A DNA stretch of 42,530 nt, from assembly GCF_014648915.1 (NCBI RefSeq), contig NZ_BMSA01000047.1, positions 1 to 42,530 of the forward strand. Direction: 5' to 3'. A program made the position numbers and the translations under genes. The notes below the pieces were generated by a model. That model saw nothing but the letters and a program-made list of their open reading frames with translations, ran no database searches and was not told where the DNA came from. The stretch comes from Streptomyces phaeofaciens (lineage in GTDB: Bacteria > Actinomycetota > Actinomycetes > Streptomycetales > Streptomycetaceae). Of this stretch, positions 22,835 through 31,617 are shown piece by piece; the first letter of the stretch is position 1; each line of letters opens with the position of its first letter.

Positions 22835-23776
22835 ATGGGCCGCTACAGCCGGCTGCGCCGCATCCAGAAGATGGATCCGCAGCGGGACTTCGAGCAGATC
22901 TACCGGTGGATCATCCATTACGAGTTCCCCCGCGACTACCTCCATGGGACGTCGATCGCGTTCCTGCGCGACTACGGCGTCCCGCGCATCTCCCGACTCC
23001 TGGACCGCACCCAGGAGTTCGAACGCGCCGGCCAGAAGCGGTACGACGACACGGTGCTGATCACGTACGAGATGGTCAGCGAGGGGATGGACTCGGAGCA
23101 CGGCCGGGCGGCCGCCCGCCACCTGAACCGCATACACGACCGCTACCGGATCCCCAACGAGGACTTCCTCTACGTCCTGGCCACCACGGTGGTGGGGCCG
23201 AAGCGGTGGATCGACCGGTTCGGCTGGCGGCGTCTGTCCGAGCAGGAGAGCGAGAGTCTGGCGCTGGTGGGCCACCGGATGGGCGAGATGATGGGCATTT
23301 CCGGCGCGCCCGAAACCTACGCCGCGTTCGAGCGACTGCACGACGACTACGAGCGGGAGATGTTCGCCTACGACCCCGCCAACCGCAGGGTCGCCGCGGC
23401 CACCCTGCGGATCCTGGCCTCCTGGTATCCGGCCCCGGCACGGCGGCTGGCGTCCAGGGTCTCGCTCGCCGTCCTGGACGAACCGCTGCTGAAGGCGCTC
23501 GGCTTCCGCCCGGAGCCGCGCTGGCTGCGGACCGCCGTCCACCGCATGTTCCGCGCCCGGGCGGCGCTGATCCGGCTGCTGCCGGGGCGACCGGAGCGGT
23601 TCCCGCGCAGGCCCAAGGCGCGCACCTACCCGTTCGGCTGGACCCTGGACGACCTGGGTCCGCACTGGGCGCACTCCCGTCCGCCGGCCCCGCTCCAGGA
23701 CGAGGCGCCGCCGGAAGGGGCTCCCGTTCCGGCGCGGTCGCCCGTCCCCCGTACTCCGCGTGAGGAGACCCGATGA
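22835..23776 (+). CDS. Intracellular DUF2236 / MpaB-type oxygenase
   Basis: This encodes a 313-residue protein of the family that includes fungal MpaB and bacterial latex-clearing protein, haem enzymes that cleave isoprenoid C=C bonds. Family features are DFEQIYRWIIHYEFPRDYLH (residues 17-36), the RHLNRIHDRYRIPNEDFLY segment with its His near residue 100, and a Pro-rich tail. No signal peptide or membrane segment is seen, so it should act in the cytoplasm. The ATG at 22835 has an excellent AGGAGGGA Shine-Dalgarno, which rules out the longer in-frame ORF from 22607. It overlaps the aldehyde dehydrogenase by ATGA, implying it makes an aldehyde that enzyme oxidises. The substrate is unproven. 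Confidence 0.85.
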   Translation: MGRYSRLRRIQKMDPQRDFEQIYRWIIHYEFPRDYLHGTSIAFLRDYGVPRISRLLDRTQEFERAGQKRYDDTVLITYEMVSEGMDSEHGRAAARHLNRIHDRYRIPNEDFLYVLATTVVGPKRWIDRFGWRRLSEQESESLALVGHRMGEMMGISGAPETYAAFERLHDDYEREMFAYDPANRRVAAATLRILASWYPAPARRLASRVSLAVLDEPLLKALGFRPEPRWLRTAVHRMFRARAALIRLLPGRPERFPRRPKARTYPFGWTLDDLGPHWAHSRPPAPLQDEAPPEGAPVPARSPVPRTPREETR

Positions 23777-25278
23777 CCGACACCACCCCTGCCGCCGCAC
23801 CGCACGCCGCGACCTTCACCACGTACTCCCCCGCGACCGGCGCGCCGATCGCCGAACACCCGGTGAACGGGCCGGAAGGGGTCGCGCGCGCCGTGGCCCG
23901 GGCCAGGATCGCCCAGGCCGGCTGGGCGGCACTGTCCGCGTCCCGGCGCCGTGACCATCTGCTGCGCTGGAAGAAGGCGCTCGCCACCGACCTGGACGCC
24001 GTGGCCCGCACCATCGCCGAGGAGACCGGCAAGCCGGCCGGTGACGCCGCGCTGGAGGTCGTCCTCACGTTGGAGCACCTGGGCTGGGCCGCCCGCAACG
24101 CCGGGCGCGTGCTGCGCCGGCGGAAGGTGGGCACGGGACTGTTCACCGTCCACCAGCGGGCCTCGCTGGTGCACCGGCCGCTGGGCGTGGTCGGGGTCAT
24201 CGGCCCCTGGAACTACCCCCTGTACACCCCGATGGGCTCCATCGGCTACGCCTTGGCCGCGGGGAACGCCGTGGTGTTCAAGCCGTCCGAGCTGACCCCG
24301 GGCGTCGGGGTGCTGCTGGCCGAACTGTTCGACGCCGCCGTTCCCGGGCATGCCGGGCTGCTCACCACCGTCACCGGCGCGGCGTCCACCGGGGACGCCC
24401 TGGCCCGGTCCGGGGTCGACAAGCTGGCGTTCACCGGTTCGCCGGGGACGGCCCGCAAGGTGATGGCGGTGTGCGCCGAGACGCTGACACCGTTCCTCGC
24501 GGAGTGCGGCGGGAAGGACGCGGTGATCGTCACCGCGGACGCGGACCTGGACGCGGCCGCCGACGCGATCGTGTGGGGCGCGCTGAGCAACGCGGGGCAG
24601 ACCTGTGCGGGGGTGGAGCGGGTCTACGCGGTGCGTGAGATCCACGCGGCGCTGTGCGCACGGGTGGTCGAACGGGCCGAGGCGTTGCGGCCGGGTGCCG
24701 AGGCGGACGCCTCCTACGGCCCGATGACCCTGCCGGGCCAGGTCACGGTCGTCGAGCGGCATGTGACCGGTGCGGTCTCGGCGGGCGCGCGGGCCCTGCT
24801 GGGCGGGCCCGAGTCGGTTCGCGCCCCGTACGTCACGCCGGTCGTGCTGGCCGGCGTTCCGGAGGACGCGGCGGCGATGGCGGAGGAGACGTTCGGGCCG
24901 GTCGTGGCGATCAACCCGGTGGCCGACGTGGACGAGGCGGTGGAGCGGGCCAACGCCTCCCGTTACGCGTTGGGGGCCGCGGTGTTCTGCCGCAACGGGC
25001 GTGCCGGTGCGGTGATCGCGGCGCGACTGCGCGCGGGGGCGGTGTCGGTGAACTCGGTGCTGGGCTTCGCGGCGGTTCCGGCGCTGCCGTTCGGCGGTTC
25101 GCGGGACTCCGGCTTCGGACGGATCCACGGTGCGGAAGGGCTGCGTGCCTTCGCCTCCGTGCAGTCGACGACGGTGCAGCGGTTCGACCCGCCGATCGCG
25201 CTGACCTCCTTCGAGGTTTCGGCCGCCACGCGGGAGCGCGCGGTGCGATGGGCGCGGGCGCTGCACCGGCGCCGCTGA
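23773..25278 (+). CDS. Aldehyde dehydrogenase (succinic-semialdehyde-type)
   Basis: This encodes a 501-residue NAD(P)+-dependent cytoplasmic enzyme oxidising an aldehyde to its acid. The active-site Cys278 is in SNAGQTCAG, general base Glu244 in FLAECGGKD, the cofactor loop PWNYPL near 145-150 and the glycine motif FTGSPGTARKV near 220. The start overlaps the DUF2236 stop (ATGA), so the two are tightly coupled. The probable substrate is therefore the product of that oxygenase rather than succinic semialdehyde. A bidirectional hairpin separates it from the convergent TetR gene. Confidence 0.93.
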   Translation: MTDTTPAAAPHAATFTTYSPATGAPIAEHPVNGPEGVARAVARARIAQAGWAALSASRRRDHLLRWKKALATDLDAVARTIAEETGKPAGDAALEVVLTLEHLGWAARNAGRVLRRRKVGTGLFTVHQRASLVHRPLGVVGVIGPWNYPLYTPMGSIGYALAAGNAVVFKPSELTPGVGVLLAELFDAAVPGHAGLLTTVTGAASTGDALARSGVDKLAFTGSPGTARKVMAVCAETLTPFLAECGGKDAVIVTADADLDAAADAIVWGALSNAGQTCAGVERVYAVREIHAALCARVVERAEALRPGAEADASYGPMTLPGQVTVVERHVTGAVSAGARALLGGPESVRAPYVTPVVLAGVPEDAAAMAEETFGPVVAINPVADVDEAVERANASRYALGAAVFCRNGRAGAVIAARLRAGAVSVNSVLGFAAVPALPFGGSRDSGFGRIHGAEGLRAFASVQSTTVQRFDPPIALTSFEVSAATRERAVRWARALHRRR

Positions 25279-25299
25279 ACGGCCGGGCGGCGCGCCGCA

Positions 25300-25333
25300 G
25301 GCCGGACGGACCGTTCGAGGGGACCGTCCGGCC
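25300..25333. terminator. Bidirectional terminator
   Basis: A stem of 10 bp (GGCCGGACGG at 25300-25309, complement at 25324-25333) plus an inner 2 bp across an A/A mismatch has an 8-base loop. It lies between the convergent ALDH and TetR genes. Confidence 0.75.
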
Positions 25334-25335
25334 GG

Positions 25336-25962
25336 TCAGGCGTCCAGCAGTGGGGCCAGATAGCGGCGGGCGAAGGCCCGGGCCTGGTCCTCGTCCTCCA
25401 TCTCGATGCAGCTGGCGGGGTTCAGCAGGAAGGACACGGCGACCCGCACCATCAGCTCGGCAACCGGACGAAGGTCCTCGTCGGGACGGCCCTCGGCCTG
25501 TTGCGCGCGGCGCAGATGGGCCGTCAGGTACTCGACGGTGGCGGACAGCGACGAACTGCCGTGCACGGTCAGGTAGGGCAGCACCACCTCGGGTTCGAGG
25601 CGCAGCAGGCCGCCGAAGAGCGGATGGGCGCGGGTGTGGCGCAGGGCGACCACGAAGCCCTCGACGACCCGCTCCTTCATGGTCGGCAGCGCCGCCACCG
25701 CCGAGTCCAGCCGCTGGAAGAAGCGGCTGAGCTCGCGCAGCAGGGTGCTCTCGACCAGGTTGTCCTTGGTCTGGAAGCGCCGGTAGACGGTGACGCGGGA
25801 GACGCCGGCCCGCTTGGCGACGTCGTCCACGGAGGAGCGGCGCAGGCCCAGGAGGGTGAATTGCTCCAGTGCCGCGTCGAGGATCCGCGACGCCACGCGG
25901 TCCTCCGGCTCCGGCTGGACGAGGGCCCGGGCGAGCCACGAGTCGTTCGGGTCAGTTCTCAT
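25336..25962 (-). CDS. TetR/AcrR family regulator
   Basis: This encodes a 208-residue repressor. The HTH is at residues 28-72 (ILDAALEQFTLLGLRRSSVD, then VAKRAGVSRVTVYRRFQTKD), and the rest is a helical ligand domain. The ATG at 25962 follows GAGGG; an in-frame GTG at 25974 has weaker support. It is divergent from an acyl-CoA dehydrogenase. The intergenic word ACTGAAACAATT (26003-26014) recurs in the promoter of the DUF2236-ALDH operon, so it probably controls both sides. The ligand is likely a pathway acid or acyl-CoA, by analogy with other catabolic TetRs. Confidence 0.92.
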   Translation of the reverse strand: MRTDPNDSWLARALVQPEPEDRVASRILDAALEQFTLLGLRRSSVDDVAKRAGVSRVTVYRRFQTKDNLVESTLLRELSRFFQRLDSAVAALPTMKERVVEGFVVALRHTRAHPLFGGLLRLEPEVVLPYLTVHGSSSLSATVEYLTAHLRRAQQAEGRPDEDLRPVAELMVRVAVSFLLNPASCIEMEDEDQARAFARRYLAPLLDA

Positions 25963-26004
25963 GGTGGCCCTCACGATACCCGGAGAACACCTTCACAGAG
26001 GCAC

Positions 26005-26025
26005 TGAAACAATTATCGTGTCTTT
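26005..26025. promoter_or_regulatory. Candidate TetR operator between tetR and the acyl-CoA dehydrogenase gene
   Basis: TGAAAC-N9-GTCTTT sits in the 127-bp divergent region. Its left half and the following ATT match the site at 22515-22537 (read on the minus strand); the right half is imperfect. Confidence 0.5.
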
Positions 26026-26089
26026 GTAACCCACCGCGGGCCGGAACCTGACCGAGCCGCCGACCGGCAACCTGATCACGGAGGACCTG

Positions 26090-27229
26090 ATGGGCAGTCG
26101 TCTCACCGAAGAACAGGCCGATTTCGTCGCGACCGTCCGCGATTTCGCCAAACGGGAGTGCGGTACCCGGGAGCAGCGCGACGCGCTGACCGCGGGCGGC
26201 CGCGAGGCCCACAGCCCCACGCTGTACGGCAGGCTCGCCGACCTGGGCTGGCTCGGTGTGTGCCTGTCCGAGGAGTACGGCGGCTCCGACGGCGGGCTGG
26301 CCGACGCCTGCCTGTTCCTGGAGGAGACCTCGTACGGGATGGTTCCGTGCGGGGGCTTCGTCACCACCGTCATCACCGCCAAGGCGTACGAGCGGTTCGG
26401 CACCGATCGGCAGCGGCGGGAGGTGCTGCCCGGCGTCGTGGGCGGCGACGTCCTGGCCATCGCCATGTCGGAGCCGGGCGCCGGGTCGGACGTCGGCGCG
26501 CTGCGCTGCCGGGCCCGGCGGGCCCCCGACGGCGGCTGGCTGGTCGACGGCCAGAAGACCTGGATCTCCAACGCGCACCATGCGAAGAGCATTCTGCTGG
26601 TGGCCCGCACCGGTGAGGACAAGCACGGCGGGCTCACCATGTTCCATCTGCCCGCCGGCACCCCCGGTGTGGAGATCCGGGGCATCGAGACCATGGGCGG
26701 CCGGGAGGTCAACGATGTCTTCCTCACCGGCGTCCGGCTTCCCGCGGATGCCGTGGTCGGGGAAGTCGACGGCGGCTGGCGGCAGTTGATGGCAGGGCTG
26801 AACTACGAACGGCTCTTCCTGGCCGCGAACATGCTGGGCCTGGCGCGCCGCGCGTTCGACGACGCCGTCGCCTACGTCCGTGAGCGCGAGCAGTTCGGGC
26901 GGCCCGTCGGCTCCTTCCAGGCGTTGCGGCACCGGATCGCCGATCTCGCCACCGAGATCGAGTGCACCCGGCTGCTGGTGCGCGAGGTGGCGCTCGACTG
27001 CGACGCGCAGCCGGACCGGCTGTTCCCGCGCGAGGCGTCCATGGCCAAGCTGAAGGCCACCGAGATCGCCAAGCGGGCCGCCCTGGAGGGCATGCAGATG
27101 ATGGGCGGCTACGGCTACACCACGGAGTTCGACATGGAGCGCCACCTGCGGGCCGCCGTCGTCTCCACGGTCTACGGCGGGACCAGCGAGATCCAGCGGG
27201 ACGTCATCGGGAAGACCTACGGTCTGTGA
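26090..27229 (+). CDS. Acyl-CoA dehydrogenase
   Basis: This encodes a 379-residue flavoenzyme introducing an alpha-beta double bond into an acyl-CoA and passing electrons to ETF. Signatures are AIAMSEPGAGSDVGAL (residues 123-138), WISNAHHAKS and the C-terminal MMGGYGYTTEFDMERHLR and VYGGTSEIQRD. The usual catalytic Glu of the medium-chain type (YEGT) is Gly here (YGGT). A Glu is available in LNYERLFLA, the position used by isovaleryl-CoA-dehydrogenase-like enzymes, which fits a branched substrate. The ATG at 26090 has a GGAGG Shine-Dalgarno. It is divergent from the TetR gene and followed by a terminator. Confidence 0.92.
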   Translation: MGSRLTEEQADFVATVRDFAKRECGTREQRDALTAGGREAHSPTLYGRLADLGWLGVCLSEEYGGSDGGLADACLFLEETSYGMVPCGGFVTTVITAKAYERFGTDRQRREVLPGVVGGDVLAIAMSEPGAGSDVGALRCRARRAPDGGWLVDGQKTWISNAHHAKSILLVARTGEDKHGGLTMFHLPAGTPGVEIRGIETMGGREVNDVFLTGVRLPADAVVGEVDGGWRQLMAGLNYERLFLAANMLGLARRAFDDAVAYVREREQFGRPVGSFQALRHRIADLATEIECTRLLVREVALDCDAQPDRLFPREASMAKLKATEIAKRAALEGMQMMGGYGYTTEFDMERHLRAAVVSTVYGGTSEIQRDVIGKTYGL

Positions 27230-27241
27230 GACGGCCCCACG

Positions 27242-27281
27242 CGGCGGCCGCCCACCCCCGGGAAGGAGTTGGCGGCCGCCG
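27242..27281. terminator. Bidirectional terminator
   Basis: An 11-bp stem (CGGCGGCCGCC at 27242-27252, complement at 27271-27281) has an 18-base loop. It lies between the convergent acyl-CoA dehydrogenase and acyl-CoA ligase genes. Confidence 0.75.
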
Positions 27282-27326
27282 TTCGTGTGCGGGAGGCCCG
27301 AGGCGCGGAAGGAGTGCGGCCCCGGG

Positions 27327-29162
27327 TCAGTCCCGGTAGAGCTCGGACAGCTCTACGGCGTACTTGTCCCGGATGACCCGACGCCGCATCTTCAGCGACG
27401 GTGTCAGCTCGCCGGTCGCCGGCCCCCACTCCCGCGCCAGCAGCTCGTACCGTTTGACCTGCTCGGTGCGGTTGAGCCGGGAGTTGGCGGCGGCCACCGC
27501 GCGCTCCACCTCCGCCCGGACGGCGGGGTGTGCCACCAGGCCGGGCAGTCCCCCGGCCGCCGCGAGGCCGTTGGCCGCGGCCCAGGCGGGCGCCGCCTCC
27601 GCGTCGAGCACCAGCAGGGCGACCAGGTAGGAACGGTTGTCGCCGTGCACCATCGCCTGGCCGATCAGCGGGTGTTCCTTGAGCGCGTTCTCCACCAGGG
27701 CCGGAGAGACGTTCTTGCCGGTGGAGGTGATGATCATCTCCTTCTTCCGGTCGGTGAGCCAGAGGTAGCCGTCCTGGTCGATCCGGCCGATGTCCCCGGT
27801 GGCCAGCCAGCCGTCGGCGTCCAGGGCGGACCGCACCGAGCCGTCCGGCTGCAGATAGCCGGTGAAGACGGACGAGCCCCGCACCAGGATCTCGCCGTCC
27901 TCGGCGATACGGATCTCCACGGACTCCACCGGGCGTCCCACCGAGCCGAGCCGGAAGCCGGTCTTCGGGCTGTTGCCGGTGGCCACGCCGGTGGTCTCGG
28001 TCAGCCCCCACGCGTCCATGATCACGATGCCGAACCCGGCCCAGAACCGCACCACGTCGACCGGCATCGGCGCCGAAGCGCTGGCCGACCAGGTCACCCG
28101 GTCCAGCCCGCCCGCGGCCAGCAAGGGCAGCAGCACGTCCTCGCGTGCGCGGACGTAGCGCTCCTCCAGCCCGACGGGCACGGTTTCGCCCCGCTCGCGG
28201 TACCCGACGTGCTCACGGGCGACCTCGAACGCCTGGTCGATGACCACCCGCTGCTCGGCCGGCATCAGCGAGAGGACGGCCCGCACGGCGGCGGACAGTT
28301 TCTCCCAGATCCTCGGCACTCCGAAGAACTGCGCGGGGCGCACCTTGCGCATCACCTCGCCGACCCGCGTGGGGTCGGCGCAGAGATGGACGTGCGAGGC
28401 CCGGTGACAGGGCAGGTAGATGCCCAGCATCCGCTCGGCGATGTGGGCGAAGGGCAGGTAGCAGATGTGCGCGACGTGCGGCGGCAGCTCCACCACGGCG
28501 TCCAGTGCCAGGGCGTTGGACATCACCTCGCGATGGGTGAGGACGACGCCCTTGGGCTCGCCGGTGGTGCCTGAGGTGTAGACGACGGTCAGTGGGTCCT
28601 CGGGGCGGGCGGTGTCCAGTTCCTTGGCGAACTGCTCCGGCACCGGTTCGCGGAACAGGGCGGAGTACGGGACGTGACCGTCCCCCGCTCCCGCTTCGGC
28701 CACCACCAGCCGCTCCAGCGGCGTGTCGGCGTCGGCCAGCAGCGGCTTCCACACCGCCACCTGGGCCGCGCCCTCCACGACGGCGAGGCGGGCCCGGCAG
28801 TTGCGGGCGATGTGGGTGATCTGCTCGGGAGCCGCGGTGCCGTAGACACTGACCGGGATCGCACCCAGGCGGACCAGTGCCAGGTCCGACAGCCAGTGCT
28901 CGGGCCGGTTGGACATCATCACCAGTACGTGGTCGCCGCGGCCGACGCCGAGGGCCCTGTAGCCGGCGGCGAGGCTCCGCGTGTGCTCGTGGATCTCCGC
29001 CCAGCCGAGCGTCGTCCATTCGCCGTCCGCGTCCGCCGACTGCCAGGAGAGGCCGGGGAGTCGGGGGTACCGGCGGGCGTTTCGGGCCAGCAGTTGTGGC
29101 AGGGTCCGGTCGGCCGGGTCGTCGGGCAGGTCGCCGGTGGTGCTGCGGGGTGCCGGTGTCAT
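27327..29162 (-). CDS. Long-chain acyl-CoA ligase (FadD15-like AMP-forming)
   Basis: This encodes a 611-residue ANL-superfamily enzyme that activates a carboxylic acid to acyl-AMP and then acyl-CoA. The P-loop-like motif is YTSGTTGEPKG (195-205). The adenine/acyl motif MDAWGLTETTG is near residue 380, the hinge region GDIGRIDQDGYLWLTDRKK follows, and the catalytic Lys lies near the C-terminus in LTPSLKMRRR. The ATG at 29162 has GGAGG just upstream. It is the last gene of the minus-strand operon, 189 bases after the multifunctional enzyme. Its natural acid could be an isoprenoid-derived or other methyl-branched acid, judged from the racemase-type gene in the same operon. Confidence 0.92.
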   Translation of the reverse strand: MTPAPRSTTGDLPDDPADRTLPQLLARNARRYPRLPGLSWQSADADGEWTTLGWAEIHEHTRSLAAGYRALGVGRGDHVLVMMSNRPEHWLSDLALVRLGAIPVSVYGTAAPEQITHIARNCRARLAVVEGAAQVAVWKPLLADADTPLERLVVAEAGAGDGHVPYSALFREPVPEQFAKELDTARPEDPLTVVYTSGTTGEPKGVVLTHREVMSNALALDAVVELPPHVAHICYLPFAHIAERMLGIYLPCHRASHVHLCADPTRVGEVMRKVRPAQFFGVPRIWEKLSAAVRAVLSLMPAEQRVVIDQAFEVAREHVGYRERGETVPVGLEERYVRAREDVLLPLLAAGGLDRVTWSASASAPMPVDVVRFWAGFGIVIMDAWGLTETTGVATGNSPKTGFRLGSVGRPVESVEIRIAEDGEILVRGSSVFTGYLQPDGSVRSALDADGWLATGDIGRIDQDGYLWLTDRKKEMIITSTGKNVSPALVENALKEHPLIGQAMVHGDNRSYLVALLVLDAEAAPAWAAANGLAAAGGLPGLVAHPAVRAEVERAVAAANSRLNRTEQVKRYELLAREWGPATGELTPSLKMRRRVIRDKYAVELSELYRD

Positions 29163-29351
29163 CGGAGCCTCCGTACGGGGTCGGTGGGAACGTCTGGGAG
29201 ACCGGGGCGGTGGGAAGCCCCCGCGGGCGTGCCCGGTGGAGGTGGGGTGGACCGCCCAGGGGTCCGGGCCCCGGCGACGGACTGCCCTGCCCACGAAACC
29301 GGCGGGTGCGCGGGAGGCGCCGACTCGGGCCGGGGCGGGCCCTCGCGGCGG

Positions 29352-31562
29352 TCAGGAGCCGGTGAAGGTCTCGCCCCGCTCGGCCTTGCGCAGCAGCAGC
29401 TCGGGCGGGGCGAAGCGCGCGCCGTGCTTCCCGGCCAGTTCACGCGCACGGGCCACGAAACCGGGCAGCCCGCCCTCGTAGCCGTTGATGTACTGCAACA
29501 CGCCGCCCGTCCAGGGCGGGAAGCCGATACCGAGCAGCGAGCCGATGTTGGCGTCCGCCACCGAGACGAGCACGCCCTCCTCCAGGCAGCGCGCCGAGTC
29601 CAGCGCCTCGACGAAGAGCATCCGCTCCATCATCTCGGTCAGGTCGGCGGGCTGCTTCGCGGGATCCGTGAAGTGCTCGCGCAGCCCCGGCCAGAGCCCG
29701 GCGCGCCTGCCGTCGGCGTAGTCGTAGAAGCCCGCGCCGCCGGACCGTCCGGGGCGGCCGAATTCGTCGATCATGCGGTCCACCACCGCGTCCGCGGGGT
29801 GCGGCTCCCAGGTGCGGCCCGCGGCCTCGACCGCGCGGCGGGTCTCCTCGCGGATCTTGCGCGGGAGGGTGAGGGTGAGCTCGTCCATCAGGCTGAGGAC
29901 CTTGGCCGGGTAGCCGGCCTGGGCGGCGGCCTGTTCGACGGAGGCCGGTTCGATGCCCTCGCCGACCATGGCGACGCCCTCGTCGATGAAGCGGCCGATG
30001 ACACGGGAGGTGAAGAAGCCGCGCGAGTCGTTGACCACGATCGGCGTCCTGCGGAGCTGCCGCACCAGATCGAAGGCCCGCGCCAGCGCCTCGTCGCCCG
30101 TCTTCTCACCTTTGACGATCTCCACCAGCGGCATCTTGTCGACCGGCGAGAAGAAGTGCAGACCGATGAAGTCCTGCGGCCGTTCCACCCCCTCCGCGAG
30201 GACGGTGATGGGCAGAGTGGAGGTGTTCGAGCACAGCAGGGGGTACCGCCGGCCGGAGTCCGGAGGAGCCTCCGGGGCGACAACCTCCTGTATCTCCAGG
30301 AACACCTTGCGCTTGACGTCCGGGTCCTCGAAGACGGCCTCGATCACCACCTCGCAGCCGGCCAGGTCCTGGACGTCGGCGGTCGGGGTGATACGGGCCA
30401 GCAGGGCGTCCGCCGTCTCCTGCGTCGAGTCGCCGCGCGAGACGGCCTTGGCACACAGCTTCTCGGAGTAGGCCCTGCCCTGCGCCGCCTCGTCCGCGGA
30501 GACGTCCTTGAGCACGACATCGATGCCCGCCTCGGCGCAGGAGTGGGCGATCCCGGCGCCCATCATGCCCGCGCCGACCACGCCCACCCTGGTCACCTTG
30601 CGCGGCTCGACGCCCTTCGGGCGGCCGGCGCCGGAGTTGACCGCCTGCAAGTCGAAAAAGAAGGCCTGGATCATGTTCTTGGTGATCTGCCCGGTGACCA
30701 GTTCCGTCAGGTACCCGGCCTCCACCACGAAGGCCGTGTCCACGTCGACCTGGGAACTCTCCACGGCCGCCGCGAGGATGTTGTGCGCGGCCGGGTGCGG
30801 GGCGCCGCCCGTCCTGCGCTTCAGCGTCGCGGTGAGAGCGGCGAATTGCGCGGCCGACTCCGGGTTCGAGGTCGAGCCGCCGGGGATGCGGTACCCGGGG
30901 GCGTCCCAGGGCTGTGCGGACCGCGGATGCGCTTCGACGAACGCTCGTGCTCCGGCGAGGAGTCGGGCCGGGTCGGCGGCGATCTCGTCGACCAGGCCGG
31001 CCTCCAGGGCGCGCGCCGGTCCGTACCGGGTGCCCTCCAGGAGGACCTTCCGCAGGGCGTCCGCCACACCGAACATGCGGACCGTGCGGGTCACTCCACC
31101 GCCGCCGGGCAGCAGGCCCAGGGTGACTTCGGGCAGGCCCACGCGAGCGTCCGGGCTGTCCAGCATCACCCGGTGGTGGCAGGCCAGAGCGATCTCGTAA
31201 CCGCCGCCCAGTGCCGCGCCGTTGATCGCGGCGACCACCGGCTTGCCCAGCGTCTCCAGGACGCGCAGTGACCGCTTGACGCGCATCCCGGCATCGAAGG
31301 AGAGACCGGCGGTCTCGGGAGTGACGGAGATCAGATCGCGCAGGTCGCCGCCGGCGAAGAAGCTCTTCTTCGCGGAGGTGACGATGACACCCCGGACGGT
31401 GTCACGGCATTCGGCCAGCCGCGCCACGACCGCGTCCAGCGAATCGATGAACGCGGCGTTCATGGTGTTGGCGGTCTGGTCCGGGTCGTCGAGGACGAGG
31501 GTGACGATGTGGTCGTCGGACTCTTCCCAGCGGATGGTGGAAGGTCCCGCGGTGGTGTCCAT
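29352..31562 (-). CDS. Multifunctional fatty-acid oxidation protein (enoyl-CoA hydratase / 3-hydroxyacyl-CoA dehydrogenase)
   Basis: This encodes a 736-residue FadJ/FadB-alpha-type enzyme performing the second and third beta-oxidation steps. The N-terminal crotonase domain (1-300) has the oxyanion-hole segments KKSFFAGGDL and AALGGGYEIALACHHR, with Glu in GLPEVTLGLLPGGGG. The NAD+ domain begins VGVVGAGMMGAGIAHSCAEA (near 330). The catalytic His-Glu pair is suggested by FIGLHFFSPVDKMPLVEIV, and the C-terminal dehydrogenase domains follow. The ATG at 31562 is weakly preceded by GAGAGA. It lies 55 bases after the thiolase gene in the operon; the pair would form the trifunctional system. Confidence 0.93.
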   Translation of the reverse strand: MDTTAGPSTIRWEESDDHIVTLVLDDPDQTANTMNAAFIDSLDAVVARLAECRDTVRGVIVTSAKKSFFAGGDLRDLISVTPETAGLSFDAGMRVKRSLRVLETLGKPVVAAINGAALGGGYEIALACHHRVMLDSPDARVGLPEVTLGLLPGGGGVTRTVRMFGVADALRKVLLEGTRYGPARALEAGLVDEIAADPARLLAGARAFVEAHPRSAQPWDAPGYRIPGGSTSNPESAAQFAALTATLKRRTGGAPHPAAHNILAAAVESSQVDVDTAFVVEAGYLTELVTGQITKNMIQAFFFDLQAVNSGAGRPKGVEPRKVTRVGVVGAGMMGAGIAHSCAEAGIDVVLKDVSADEAAQGRAYSEKLCAKAVSRGDSTQETADALLARITPTADVQDLAGCEVVIEAVFEDPDVKRKVFLEIQEVVAPEAPPDSGRRYPLLCSNTSTLPITVLAEGVERPQDFIGLHFFSPVDKMPLVEIVKGEKTGDEALARAFDLVRQLRRTPIVVNDSRGFFTSRVIGRFIDEGVAMVGEGIEPASVEQAAAQAGYPAKVLSLMDELTLTLPRKIREETRRAVEAAGRTWEPHPADAVVDRMIDEFGRPGRSGGAGFYDYADGRRAGLWPGLREHFTDPAKQPADLTEMMERMLFVEALDSARCLEEGVLVSVADANIGSLLGIGFPPWTGGVLQYINGYEGGLPGFVARARELAGKHGARFAPPELLLRKAERGETFTGS

Positions 31563-31617
31563 GGCTGTTGTCTCTCGTGAGGGTGAACGGCTGTGGGAGG
31601 GGGACGGGGCGGGGCGG

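Noticed and set aside
25952..27145. Minus-strand 397-codon frame opposite the acyl-CoA dehydrogenase
   Set aside because: It is a GC-bias shadow; the plus-strand dehydrogenase motifs decide the strand.
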